A stretch of DNA of 64,000 bases from Marinilabilia rubra. Its GTDB lineage: Bacteria > Bacteroidota > Bacteroidia > Bacteroidales > Marinilabiliaceae. Where the stretch lies: the NCBI RefSeq assembly GCF_003121985.1, contig NZ_QEWP01000010.1:124001-188000 (forward strand), written 5' to 3'. Positions 9,316-17,541 of this stretch are shown in pieces; position 1 is the stretch's first letter; every line of letters begins with the position of its first letter. Below the pieces are notes generated by a model that worked only from the letters and a program-made list of their open reading frames with translations, did not search any database and was not told where the DNA came from. The position numbers and the translations under genes are program-made.

Positions 9316-10164
9316 ATGAGTCCAAAGAAAAGAAATCTGAAGGCCGTTGTAATCTCGGATGCACATTTAGGAACCTACAGCAGTAAAGCGAATCAGCTGC
9401 ATTCTTACCTAAAGACCATTCAGCCGGAAACTCTTGTGCTGAACGGAGATATTGTGGATGTTTGGCGGTTCTCCCGCCGTTATTTCCCAACTTCACATCT
9501 GCGGGTTATCCGGTATCTTTTTAAACTTGCCGAAAGAGGGACTAAGATCATATTTATCCCGGGAAACCATGATGAAGTGGGACGTCGTTTTACGGGTGTC
9601 GATTTCGGGCACTTCAGGATTGACAATAAAATTGTCCTGACATTGGATGGAAAGTCTTCCTGGATATTTCACGGAGATGTTTTTGATGTGGTCATGCATC
9701 ATTCCAAATGGTTGGCAAAGATGGGGGCTATGGGGTACGGTATCCTGTCCGGGATCAACAGGATGGTAAATAGGTTTTTGCAGTTCTTTGGCAAATCACC
9801 TGTTTCATTGGCGGCTAAAATAAAAGACAAAGTGAAAGGTGGTAAGAAAGAAGCAGTGACTGATTTTGAAGCCATGGTTTCTCGTCTGGCCATTCGAAAA
9901 GGTTATCATTATGTGATCTGCGGCCATATTCACAGGCCTGCCAAGAAACGCATTAAATCAGCATCGGGTGCCATTACCTATTTGAATTCAGGCGACTGGG
10001 TAGATCATATGACTGCCCTTGAATATGAAAACAACGACTGGCACCTGCGGTATTGGAATCAGGAAGAAAATGACTCTTCTGAGGATCCTTACGAGGAAGA
10101 GATTCTTTCTGAAACCCTGGAAGATGTATTTTCCAGGGCTTTCAGAGAGATATTAAAAAGTTAA
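9316..10164 (+). CDS. LpxH-like metallophosphoesterase
   Basis: A 282-residue calcineurin-type phosphoesterase similar to UDP-2,3-diacylglucosamine pyrophosphatases, which make lipid X in lipid A synthesis. All metal-binding motifs are present in order: SDAHLG (residues ~14-19), NGDIVD (~42-47), GNHDE (~82-86), HGD (~116-118) and GHIHRP (~200-205). The middle helix (residues ~125-175, basic, ending KVKGGKKEA) matches the membrane-leaning insert of LpxH relatives. It is longer than E. coli LpxH (~240) because of an acidic C-terminal tail. Known relatives in Bacteroidota act in lipid A synthesis, but some have unclear substrates, so the pathway is probable rather than certain. Its stop overlaps by 4 bases the stop of the opposite-strand UspA gene. 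Confidence 0.82.
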   Translation: MSPKKRNLKAVVISDAHLGTYSSKANQLHSYLKTIQPETLVLNGDIVDVWRFSRRYFPTSHLRVIRYLFKLAERGTKIIFIPGNHDEVGRRFTGVDFGHFRIDNKIVLTLDGKSSWIFHGDVFDVVMHHSKWLAKMGAMGYGILSGINRMVNRFLQFFGKSPVSLAAKIKDKVKGGKKEAVTDFEAMVSRLAIRKGYHYVICGHIHRPAKKRIKSASGAITYLNSGDWVDHMTALEYENNDWHLRYWNQEENDSSEDPYEEEILSETLEDVFSRAFREILKS

Positions 10165-10988
10165 TTTTCAGTTTGCTCCTGCTCATGGAGAATGATCATA
10201 GGGTGATGAGGGTGGCGAATCATCTTTTGAATCACATGGGGATTGAACATCCTTTGGAAGAAATTATGGTGATGGCGGACAAGGGTCAGCATTTTAGCAC
10301 CATTTTCATCCATGAATTTCAGGATGCTCTTGCACAGGTCTCCGTTGTGGTCAATAAAGTGAAAGCTTAGCTTGATCCCGGGGAAATAGGAGGCAATTTT
10401 CTCTTCTGCCTCAACCCGGTTAACATATTCTTCTTCCAGGACATTTAAAAAGAGGAGTTCACTGTTGTAGGCTTTAACCAGATTGTTAAGGGGAGTGGCC
10501 ATCCTGGAAATGTCCACTTCCTTAAGATCGGTAGCAAAAACAATCTTTTCAGGTGGCGAAAACTTTGCCTTAACGGGTATCACCATCATGGGGAAATGAA
10601 CGTGTTTTATAATTTCCAAAGCATTGCTCCCAAGAAGGAAATGCTCAAGGGCACTTTCGCCTTTACATCCAAGTACGGTTAATTCTGGTTCATACTCTTC
10701 AAGCTCTTTACGTATAACTTCGGTCATAGCCCCAAAACGGGATGCCAGTTCAATTCGTGCATTGGGGTACTGTGCATGGAGCAATGATAATTCTCTTCTA
10801 AGACCGCGCATGCTTTCCTCTGCCATTTCTTCTTTTACCTGCATGATGTAAGGGCTTCCGCTAAACTCTACATCAAAAATATTGAGCAATTGAAAATGGA
10901 CATTCTCTTTCTCATACATTTTTAGTGCATAAAGGGAGGCATTCCGGGCTGCTTCGGAGAAATCGGTGAGTAATATAATGCGTTTCAT
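10161..10988 (-). CDS. Tandem-domain universal stress protein (UspA family)
   Basis: A 275-residue cytoplasmic protein with two UspA folds. Domain 1 (residues ~1-142) starts MKRIILLTDFSEAARNA and carries the nucleotide-loop pattern VLGCKGESALEHFLLGSNA, that is G-x2-G-x9-GS, so it probably binds ATP. Domain 2 (residues ~146-270) begins PPEKIVFATDLKE and has a less canonical loop (LVRHHHNFFQRMFNP), so it may not bind nucleotide. Such tandem proteins appear in stress and stationary-phase responses; the specific role is unknown. The gene converges on the LpxH-like gene with a 4-base overlap of stop codons. No partner gene lies upstream. Confidence 0.9.
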   Translation of the reverse strand: MKRIILLTDFSEAARNASLYALKMYEKENVHFQLLNIFDVEFSGSPYIMQVKEEMAEESMRGLRRELSLLHAQYPNARIELASRFGAMTEVIRKELEEYEPELTVLGCKGESALEHFLLGSNALEIIKHVHFPMMVIPVKAKFSPPEKIVFATDLKEVDISRMATPLNNLVKAYNSELLFLNVLEEEYVNRVEAEEKIASYFPGIKLSFHFIDHNGDLCKSILKFMDENGAKMLTLVRHHHNFFQRMFNPHVIQKMIRHPHHPMIILHEQEQTEN

Positions 10989-11160
10989 AGGCTTGGTATT
11001 TGGAGGTGAAACAATGATTTCCTGATTTTTGTAATACCTTCTAACTTTACCTATAAAATTTACGAAAAATAGTGGTAAATGGAAAGGGTAAATGGTTTTA
11101 ACCTGGATTATTCTTTTTTACCGTCTTCCGTATCAAATGGGTGCAGTGTCTTGATTAGAA

Positions 11161-11520
11161 TCAGAGAATTCGCTCCATTACAAAAACACCATGAACCCCT
11201 TGCCTGTCTTCACCCGATCCAACAATCTGCCCCATGGCATTTAATAATCCGGAGCGTTCCTCCAGAACGTACTCCGAACCTTCAGGACCGGAAAGCACCA
11301 CGGCTGAGGTCTCATGAAAACTTATCTGTGTTTCTTCCACCTTCCCCTTTATAGAAACGCGAATATAAAGGGGAGTTTCGCCCTGTATAGTTTCTTTGAA
11401 TGCAATGTGTCCACTAAGATGTTTCCCATTTTGAAACAGACGTGCCTCTCCAAGGTCTTCGCCTTCGTCAAATTCTTCACGAAAACGCCAGAAACCGGTT
11501 AAGTCAGTGGACTGCTTCAT
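11161..11520 (-). CDS. Small conserved-type protein of unknown function
   Basis: A 119-residue soluble protein with no signal peptide or membrane helix; I do not recognise the family. It opens MKQSTDLTGFWRFREEFDEG, and its alternating pattern (ARLFQNGKHLSGHIAFKE, PLYIRVSIKGKVEETQISFH) suggests a small all-beta fold of the lipocalin-like type. It begins 3 bases after the stop of the NicO/UreH-like gene, so it is the third gene of a tight Nudix - membrane protein - unknown operon. That spacing, protein-like codon use over the full length and the absence of a better frame on the other strand make it a real gene. Function not inferred. Confidence 0.7.
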   Translation of the reverse strand: MKQSTDLTGFWRFREEFDEGEDLGEARLFQNGKHLSGHIAFKETIQGETPLYIRVSIKGKVEETQISFHETSAVVLSGPEGSEYVLEERSGLLNAMGQIVGSGEDRQGVHGVFVMERIL

Positions 11521-11523
11521 CTG

Positions 11524-12168
11524 TTACAAGCCAAGAAATTGTATAGACATTCCTGATGCAAAAATAATAACGCCGGCCAAAAAATGGGACAAAGGCTGAA
11601 GTTTGTGAAGTTTTACTTTGGACAATCCGAGTGATGCTGCCCATACAGCTACCAGCATGGTCCCAACTGTGGCAAAAGAGAAAACTGTCGTTACCAAAAT
11701 CAGTGCATGAAGGCTTTCATGAGCCGCCGGATACATTAGCAATGGGATCAACGCTTCGCATGGACCCAGCAGAAAAATAATGAACAGCATCCACGGAGTG
11801 GCTTTACTTCCCGGGGCATGACTGTGGCTTCCCGGTTGCTTATGTTTGTAATAATGTCTTAACCCCCAGATGGCATAAACAAGTCCGAAGGCAATGAGTC
11901 CCCATGCAGCGAGATTGCCCCTGAATCCTTCAAACCAGGTCAGTTTTTGAAGCTGAATACCAATAAAAATACCAATCGCACCAATTATTACACTACTAAG
12001 TACATGGCCAACTCCACAAAGAGCAGTTAATCCAATGGTCCGTTTTAATGTCCAGTTACGGGCTTTCCCAATCATTATAAATGGAAGATAATGATCGGGG
12101 CCAAGGATCGTATGAACAAATCCAATACTGGCCGCACTCCAAAGAAGTATTAATAATTCGCTGGTCAT
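11524..12168 (-). CDS. NicO/UreH-like integral membrane protein
   Basis: A 214-residue inner-membrane protein with about six helices. The first helix carries HTILGPDHYLPF, close to the H-x(4,5)-DH metal motif of nickel/cobalt transporters of the NicO and UreH groups. A second signature, FLLGPCEALIPLLMYPA near residues 133-149, lies in a later helix, and a His-rich cytoplasmic loop (HYYKHKQPGSHSHAPG, residues ~105-120) could bind metal. No urease, hydrogenase or cobalamin gene is adjacent, so nickel, cobalt or another metal are all possible; sulfite-exporter-like relatives are an alternative. Its start overlaps the Nudix stop by 4 bases, showing translational coupling. Confidence 0.7.
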   Translation of the reverse strand: MTSELLILLWSAASIGFVHTILGPDHYLPFIMIGKARNWTLKRTIGLTALCGVGHVLSSVIIGAIGIFIGIQLQKLTWFEGFRGNLAAWGLIAFGLVYAIWGLRHYYKHKQPGSHSHAPGSKATPWMLFIIFLLGPCEALIPLLMYPAAHESLHALILVTTVFSFATVGTMLVAVWAASLGLSKVKLHKLQPLSHFLAGVIIFASGMSIQFLGL

Positions 12169-12692
12169 TGCTTTTTATCTGAAAGGTAATATTTAAGTAT
12201 TTTTTTTATCGAGTTGCTGCTAATCTTATTGAAATCAATCTCTTTGGGGTTGAAAAACTGAAAGTCAGCAATGTCGTCATCTACTTTAATGTTTTCAAAA
12301 CTCTTTACTTTGCAGGCAAATCCAAGGTCTGTTGTAAAAACCGAGTAGTTTTTATAAACATATTCATTGGGGAAGCTTGCCAGATACTTCAGCTCTGTAA
12401 TGTCAAGGTTTAGTTCTTCTTTTATCTCTCTTTTAAGGGCATCTTCGGCATTTTCCATGGGATCCACAAAACCTCCCGGGAGATCGAGGGCCCCAATGGC
12501 CGGTTCGACACCTCTCACAGTTAACAGAATTTCTCCCTCTTCATTTTCGATAATGGCGGCAACCGCTGCTGCACTGTTAATAAAGAATTTGAAGCCACAA
12601 CTATCACATTTAAAGGACTTCGGTGAATCGGTCTTAAATAAACCGGAGCCACAACTTGGGCAATACTTTAGAACTTTTTCCGGACGTGCCAT
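12165..12692 (-). CDS. Nudix hydrolase with N-terminal zinc ribbon
   Basis: A 175-residue Nudix enzyme, which hydrolyses nucleoside diphosphates linked to another moiety. The N terminus carries a zinc ribbon, CPSC (residues ~11-14) and CDSC (~29-32), like NudC-type NADH pyrophosphatases. The Nudix box follows as GFVDPMENAEDALKREIKEE, fitting G-x5-E-x7-RE-x2-EE, so the metal-binding glutamates are present. The protein is shorter than NudC (~260 residues), and an NADH substrate is not certain. It is the first gene of the three-gene minus-strand operon. A TAGGTTTG box on the minus strand (12777-12770) could be its promoter. Confidence 0.88.
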   Translation of the reverse strand: MARPEKVLKYCPSCGSGLFKTDSPKSFKCDSCGFKFFINSAAAVAAIIENEEGEILLTVRGVEPAIGALDLPGGFVDPMENAEDALKREIKEELNLDITELKYLASFPNEYVYKNYSVFTTDLGFACKVKSFENIKVDDDIADFQFFNPKEIDFNKISSNSIKKILKYYLSDKKQ

Positions 12693-12797
12693 ATATAAAG
12701 TTTTGTATTTTAGTCAGATAAAAACTCTTGCAGAGTTTCACCCGAAGAGTAAACCTAATTACAAATCAACAAACCTACAAATGATTTGACAAAAAAA

Positions 12798-14387
12798 TCA
12801 GAAACCGTTTAGATCCATTGTTACGGTCGGGATTAATAAAACCACTCCCAAAAGTATTAATATGGTGATGAGCGGGGCAATCCACCTGGCCCATTTAACA
12901 TAGGGTATCCGGGCTACACCCAACACCCCGATTAAAACACCGGAGGTGGGAGTGATAAGATTGGTAAATCCATCTCCAAATTGAAATGCCATTACCGTTG
13001 CCTGACGGGAAAGACCTATTAAGTCGCTGAATGGTGCCATGATGGGCATGGTAAGTGCTGCTTTAGCCGATCCGCTGGGAATGACTATGTTGATGACCGT
13101 TTGAATAACATACATGACACTTACGGAGGCTATATTGCCCAAATCCTGCATTCCACCTGCCATGGCATGAAGAATGGTGTGGACAATTCGTCCGTTTTCC
13201 AGTATGGCAATAATACCGCCGGCCAGGCCAACAATTAATGCGGCTGACATAATATCTTTTGCTCCGTCAAGAAACAAGTGAGTGATCTTATCTGCACTTC
13301 TGTTCATGGCGGCTCCGGAAAGAATTCCCATGGCAAAAAAGAGGGTGGCAATTTCCATAATGTACCAGCCAAATCCCATTACGCCAACGATTAAAAACAG
13401 TATGGTAAAACCTAAGATAACAAGCACGAAGGCGGGTGAAGACTTTCGTAAAGCTATGTATCCGGAGAGTGCGAAAAGAGCTGTTAGTCCGGGAATAAAC
13501 CATCCGGTAATACCATCTCCGCCACCAATTCGTAACGTGGTGACAGGCCAGTAGATCGAAAACATGATCAATGCACCAAGTGTGAGGAAATAAGTTACCC
13601 ACGAGGCTGTATAGGTTTTATGATGTGTGTCTGTATTATTTTCATTAATCTCGTGCCGCCAGTGATGGTCTTCTTCGTAAACCGGCGATCGTTTTGGGTC
13701 TTTCTTGATGCGGGCCCCGTACCAAAGTACATAAGAGATACCAACAATGTTGATTACAACCCAGGCAAAGAGCCGGTACTCAAACCCACTGAAAAGAGGT
13801 AATCCTGCCAATCCCTGAGCGATTCCTATGGTAAAGGGGTTAAGCACCGCTCCTGCAAAGCCAAGTCCGGCGGCAACAAAAACCATCGAAACCCCCATAA
13901 TGCTATCGTAGCCCATGGAAATAGCAAGTGGTACCACTATGACTACGAAGGCAATGGTTTCTTCGCTCATTCCGAAGACTGCTCCAAAGATGGAAAACAT
14001 CAGCATTATCATAACGATGATGAGATTGTTGGCGCCAATGGCTTTGATGAGTTTGTATTTGTCAAGTTTTTTGGTGAATTTCAAAAAAGAAAGAATCCCA
14101 ATATCTATGGCTTTACTGTCGTTCATAATCCAGAAAGCACCACCAATCATTAAAATGAATACAATAATTCCGGCTTGTTTCTCAAAGCCTTCGAACATGG
14201 CAGAAAAAACATGCCAGGTTTGTGGTTGACTCTCTACCCTGGTAAAAACAACTTCCTGAACTTCTCCGTCAGCAGGTGGCTCGTCAATGGGGATATATTC
14301 TCCTCCCGGGACAAACCAGGTGGCTATTGCCGCTATTACAATTAATGAGAATACAATAACATATGTGTGAGGGACTTTCTTTATCAT
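12798..14387 (-). CDS. YfcC-type C4-dicarboxylate/amino-acid carrier
   Basis: A roughly 529-residue carrier with about 12-13 membrane helices, of the YfcC/DcuC-like group. It opens KKVPHTYVIVFSLIVIAA with WFVPGGEY next, a family hallmark. GMSEETIAFVVIVVPLA and the late NIVIPSGSAKAALTMPIMAP and GDGFTNLITPTSGVLIG segments match the two inverted halves of this fold, with paired re-entrant serine/asparagine motifs. Relatives move amino acids, peptides or C4-dicarboxylates; the substrate is open. I chose ATG 14387 over the upstream TTG at 14420, because the extra 11 residues are polar and a -7-like TATTTTTG on the minus strand (14425-14418) would fall inside the longer version. It is divergent from the GroES-like gene. 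Confidence 0.85.
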   Translation of the reverse strand: MIKKVPHTYVIVFSLIVIAAIATWFVPGGEYIPIDEPPADGEVQEVVFTRVESQPQTWHVFSAMFEGFEKQAGIIVFILMIGGAFWIMNDSKAIDIGILSFLKFTKKLDKYKLIKAIGANNLIIVMIMLMFSIFGAVFGMSEETIAFVVIVVPLAISMGYDSIMGVSMVFVAAGLGFAGAVLNPFTIGIAQGLAGLPLFSGFEYRLFAWVVINIVGISYVLWYGARIKKDPKRSPVYEEDHHWRHEINENNTDTHHKTYTASWVTYFLTLGALIMFSIYWPVTTLRIGGGDGITGWFIPGLTALFALSGYIALRKSSPAFVLVILGFTILFLIVGVMGFGWYIMEIATLFFAMGILSGAAMNRSADKITHLFLDGAKDIMSAALIVGLAGGIIAILENGRIVHTILHAMAGGMQDLGNIASVSVMYVIQTVINIVIPSGSAKAALTMPIMAPFSDLIGLSRQATVMAFQFGDGFTNLITPTSGVLIGVLGVARIPYVKWARWIAPLITILILLGVVLLIPTVTMDLNGF

Positions 14388-14417
14388 AGTTCTTTTGGTT
14401 TGTTGTTTTGACAACTC

Positions 14418-14455
14418 CAAAAATAGACTTTTGCCGGGGAATATTTTTATATTTG
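14418..14455. promoter_or_regulatory. Divergent -7 promoter boxes, yfcC-like and groES-like genes
   Basis: In the 77-bp divergent gap, TATTTTTG on the minus strand (14425-14418) and TATATTTG on the plus strand (14448-14455) both match TAnnTTTG. The plus box lies 9 bases before the GroES-like ATG, giving an almost leaderless transcript. Neither has a perfect -33 box. Confidence 0.4.
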
Positions 14456-14464
14456 CGTTAAAAA

Positions 14465-14848
14465 ATGGTTTCCGGAATTAAAGAGAAAGACATCAATAAG
14501 TTTATTGTTGTGGGTGATCGTATTCTAATTCAGCCCAAAACCCCTGAAAAACGAACCAAGTCTGGTTTGTTCCTTCCGCCAAATGTTCATGAGAAAGAAA
14601 AAGTACACTCGGGTTACGTTATAAAAACCGGGCCCGGTTTTCCCATTCCTGCCATTACCAATGAGGATGAGCCCTGGAAATCGGAAAGTGAAAATGTGAG
14701 ATACGTGCCTCTTCAACCCAGGGAGGGCGACCTTGCAATCTATCTTCAAAACAGTGGTTACGAGATCGAATTTAATAACCAAAAGTACGTTATTGTTCCG
14801 CAATCGGCAGTGCTGATGTTGATCAGGGATGAAGGGTTGTTTGAGTAA
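14465..14848 (+). CDS. GroES-like co-chaperonin domain protein
   Basis: A 127-residue cytoplasmic protein with the Cpn10 fold: VVGDRILIQPKTPEKRTKSG near residues 14-33 (strand plus the start of a mobile-loop-like stretch), LFLPPN, then GYVIKTGPG and a final NNQKYVIVPQSAVLMLI. It is longer than normal GroES (~90-97 residues), with a ~30-residue insert (residues ~60-90), and it has no groEL next to it. It is therefore probably a divergent paralogue rather than the main GroES; a role with GroEL is unproven. The start lies close behind a TATATTTG promoter-like box. Confidence 0.8.
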   Translation: MVSGIKEKDINKFIVVGDRILIQPKTPEKRTKSGLFLPPNVHEKEKVHSGYVIKTGPGFPIPAITNEDEPWKSESENVRYVPLQPREGDLAIYLQNSGYEIEFNNQKYVIVPQSAVLMLIRDEGLFE

Positions 14849-15271
14849 AATGGGCATAGAGCATGGAGCATAGACTTCGCTAATGCGGATTTGTAATCCG
14901 CATTCCTTAAGACAGGGATTTGTAATCCCTTTGTGTTGTATGATTGTGCGTTTTAAAAATTATTCGAATGCCAATCAATAAATTAAAATTGAAACTTGCA
15001 TTGCTTAAACCACGAAATTCTCATTTCTGCCAGGCATGCTTTCAGCGTTAAGCCTTCATGGTAGGCAATGAAATAAAGATTGAAATTTTAATTGGGGGAT
15101 TGCAAATCCCCTATCTAAAGAGGCGCAGATTCTTTGTGACCAAAGCAGCAGAGCTGAGCGGCAAATCCGCGCCAGCGGCATTTCGCTAACCCATTCACCA
15201 GGCCCCAAGCACTTTGCTTCATGCTTTTTCAATCTAACTCTCTTAAGCTCAATCTCAACCTCAGTCTCTCC
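14849..15271. repeat. Intergenic REP-like palindromes
   Basis: Three compact hairpins with 3-base loops share the sequence GGATT-nnn-AATCC: a 10-bp stem at 14882-14904 (AATGCGGATT/AATCCGCATT), a 7-bp stem at 14914-14930 (AGGGATT/AATCCCT), and a 7-bp stem at 15095-15111 (GGGGATT/AATCCCC). They resemble REP sequences moved by RAYT transposases, but no such gene is in the window. The rest of the stretch shows no gene. Confidence 0.55.
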
Positions 15272-17068
15272 TTAATACTCTCCTGAAAAACGTTTCACAA
15301 AATTCCGGTAAGCAGTAAATGCATTGGCGCGGGATATGAAGCCAAGATATTTTCCTTTGTCGATCACAGCAATGTTAAAACGACCGGATGTTCTGAACAT
15401 TTCCACAAGGTCTTCCATGGAATCATCGGGGCTGATGTAATATTCGGGCATATACATCAGATCCTGGACCATGGTGGTGTCATAAAGTTCCGGCTTAAAA
15501 ATAATGTCGCGAATGTCGTCCATTTTTACCATCCCATGCAAAATGCCTTTTTCGTCAACAACGGGAAACAGGTTTCGATGGGCTTTGGAGACTACCTGCA
15601 CAAGATCTCCCAGTGTTGCGTTAAGGGGAATGATGGAAAAATCTGTTTCTATCAATTTGCTTACATCCATAAGGGCAAGGGCTACCTGGTCTTTGTCGTG
15701 GGTCAGCAACTCTTTTCGCTGGGCCAGCTGGTGATGGTAGACTGAGTTTTTCACAAAAGTCTTGGCGGTTGCAAACGATATGGTGGCGGTAATCATCAGT
15801 GGTAAAAACAATTCATAACCTCCGGTTACGTCAGCAATCAGAAACAGTCCGGTAAGGGGGGCCTGCAAAACGCCTGCAATCAGACCGCCCATTCCGACAA
15901 GGGCAAAGTTTTGTTCCGAGATTTCCTGGAATCCCAATTGATTGATAATGATGGCAAACAATAGTCCTGTGTTGGCCCCGATAAACAGGGTAGGGGCAAA
16001 AATGCCTCCTACACCACCACTTCCGAAAGTGATTGATGAAGCCACCACTTTTAGCCCTATTACCATAAGTATAAGGCCAACCATCGCAGGCCAGTAATAT
16101 TGAAGTCCGGCGAATAAATCCTGTTCGAAAACAAAAGAAGCATCTCCACTTAAAACCCGGTTGATGACATCGTATCCCTCACCGTAAAGTGAAGGAAAGA
16201 AAAACAGTAAAACACCCAGGGCCAATCCTCCCACAATAAGACGGTTTCGGGCGCTTTTTAGCTTTTCAAATAATTTTTCAATGTAAAGGTAGGTCTTGGT
16301 GAAATAAACGGCTACCATACCCGTGACTATGCCCAGAAGTATATAAAACAACAGGTCGTTGATTTCAAATGTTTCTGTGATATTAACCGGGTATAAAACT
16401 TGCTGACCCATAAAAAGGTAAGAGGTAAGTACTGCTGAAGCCGATGCCATGAGCAAAGGAACGATGGCCGTTAAAGTCAGGTCTAGCATGATTACTTCCA
16501 ATGCAAATACAATTGCTGCGATGGGGGCTTTAAAAATGGCCGACATGGCAGCGGCAGATGCACATCCCAGAAGAAGGGTGATTTGACGAAAGTTGAGGTG
16601 AAAAAGCTGACCTATATTGGAGCCAATGGCTGCTCCGGTAGAAACAGTTGGTCCCTCCAGTCCCACACTCCCTCCGAAACCAACGGTAAGTGAACTGGTA
16701 ACGATGCTGGAGAAGGTATTGTGAGGCCGGATACGCCCACCGCGTTTGGATAAGGCATACAGGACATTTGGAATTCCGTGACGCACGGGGCGTTTTAAAA
16801 TGAATTTGATGAATAAAACTGCCAGGAGAATGCCTACAACCGGGGAAAATAAGTAAATATACGCTGGGCCTTCGGAATTAATGACATCCTGAACTAAAAC
16901 GCTGATAAAGTGGACGCTGTTTTTTATGGCCACTGCACCCAACCCAGATGCGATCCCCACCAATATGCTCAAAAACATCATGAACTGTCGATTGCTGATG
17001 TGTCGCAAACGCCACTTTAAAAAATTACGCAGTATTTTTTCAGGACTAAATTTATCTCGTAGACTCAT
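15272..17068 (-). CDS. ClC-family chloride channel/antiporter with CBS pair
   Basis: A 598-residue integral membrane protein of the ClC family. The selectivity-filter segments are visible: RHGIPNV (GIP at 98-100), GSVGLEGPT with Glu138 at the position of the gating glutamate, and GSGGVGGIFAPTLFIGA for the later filter loop. Keeping the gating glutamate allows a proton/chloride antiporter rather than a pure channel, but the choice cannot be made here. Residues ~455-590 hold two CBS motifs (FPVVDEKGILHGMVKMDDI and AVIDKGKYLGFISRANAF), which usually bind adenine nucleotides and regulate gating. Length is normal for a CBS-containing member. The 165-bp structured repeat lies 44 bases upstream of its start. 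Confidence 0.93.
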   Translation of the reverse strand: MSLRDKFSPEKILRNFLKWRLRHISNRQFMMFLSILVGIASGLGAVAIKNSVHFISVLVQDVINSEGPAYIYLFSPVVGILLAVLFIKFILKRPVRHGIPNVLYALSKRGGRIRPHNTFSSIVTSSLTVGFGGSVGLEGPTVSTGAAIGSNIGQLFHLNFRQITLLLGCASAAAMSAIFKAPIAAIVFALEVIMLDLTLTAIVPLLMASASAVLTSYLFMGQQVLYPVNITETFEINDLLFYILLGIVTGMVAVYFTKTYLYIEKLFEKLKSARNRLIVGGLALGVLLFFFPSLYGEGYDVINRVLSGDASFVFEQDLFAGLQYYWPAMVGLILMVIGLKVVASSITFGSGGVGGIFAPTLFIGANTGLLFAIIINQLGFQEISEQNFALVGMGGLIAGVLQAPLTGLFLIADVTGGYELFLPLMITATISFATAKTFVKNSVYHHQLAQRKELLTHDKDQVALALMDVSKLIETDFSIIPLNATLGDLVQVVSKAHRNLFPVVDEKGILHGMVKMDDIRDIIFKPELYDTTMVQDLMYMPEYYISPDDSMEDLVEMFRTSGRFNIAVIDKGKYLGFISRANAFTAYRNFVKRFSGEY

Positions 17069-17111
17069 GTTGTTTCTTTGCCGCGTTGTTTTCAGTTCCG
17101 GATTTAAGGGC

Positions 17112-17276
17112 CTGCTGAAAAAGTCAAAAGAGCAGAATTTACAAGCTGATCCGATCGAAGGCGTATTGAAATACTCCGAGATTGGAACGATGAAGTGAAT
17201 TTTGTTCTTTTGATTAGCTGTTTTCTTATATAAGTGTAAAGGTATATGAGTATTTTGTGTAATAACCTTGCACTTA
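17112..17276 (+). repeat. ~165-bp structured repeat, copy A
   Basis: First of three copies (the others at 56632-56798 and, inverted, 61291-61456). Opens CTGCTGAAAAAGTCAAAAG and closes ATAACCTTGCACTTA. The body forms a long hairpin: an outer arm near 17122-17140 pairs with an arm near 17193-17211, and an inner arm lies around GAAATACTCCGAG. This is the most diverged copy. It starts 44 bases upstream of the minus-strand ClC gene. Confidence 0.8.
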
Positions 17277-17541
17277 CAAACTTGTTGTCATGATTTAAAT
17301 ATTTAATAAAATATGCGTTTTTCAGCGCGCCCTAATAAGGGTTTAAGATAATAAAATCTTTCCACTCTCAAACTGGATTGGAAGGGTTCACCTTGTATAA
17401 TTATTTGTTGTGAAAAACGGCATTGGAGATGTTTTCTCAAAGCGGATATTTATTTTTCTACCCGGTTTGAAAAATACAACCTTGTTTTTAAACATCTTTG
17501 CAGAATAATCGTTTAACTTTTCAAACTTAAATGCTAAACAG
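17277..17541. other. Intergenic leader of the TonB receptor gene
   Basis: No gene. A TTTG (17466-17469) and CATCTTTG (17493-17500) pair with 23-base spacing resembles a Bacteroidota promoter about 40 bases ahead of the receptor ATG; the first two -7 bases deviate (CA for TA). Confidence 0.3.
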
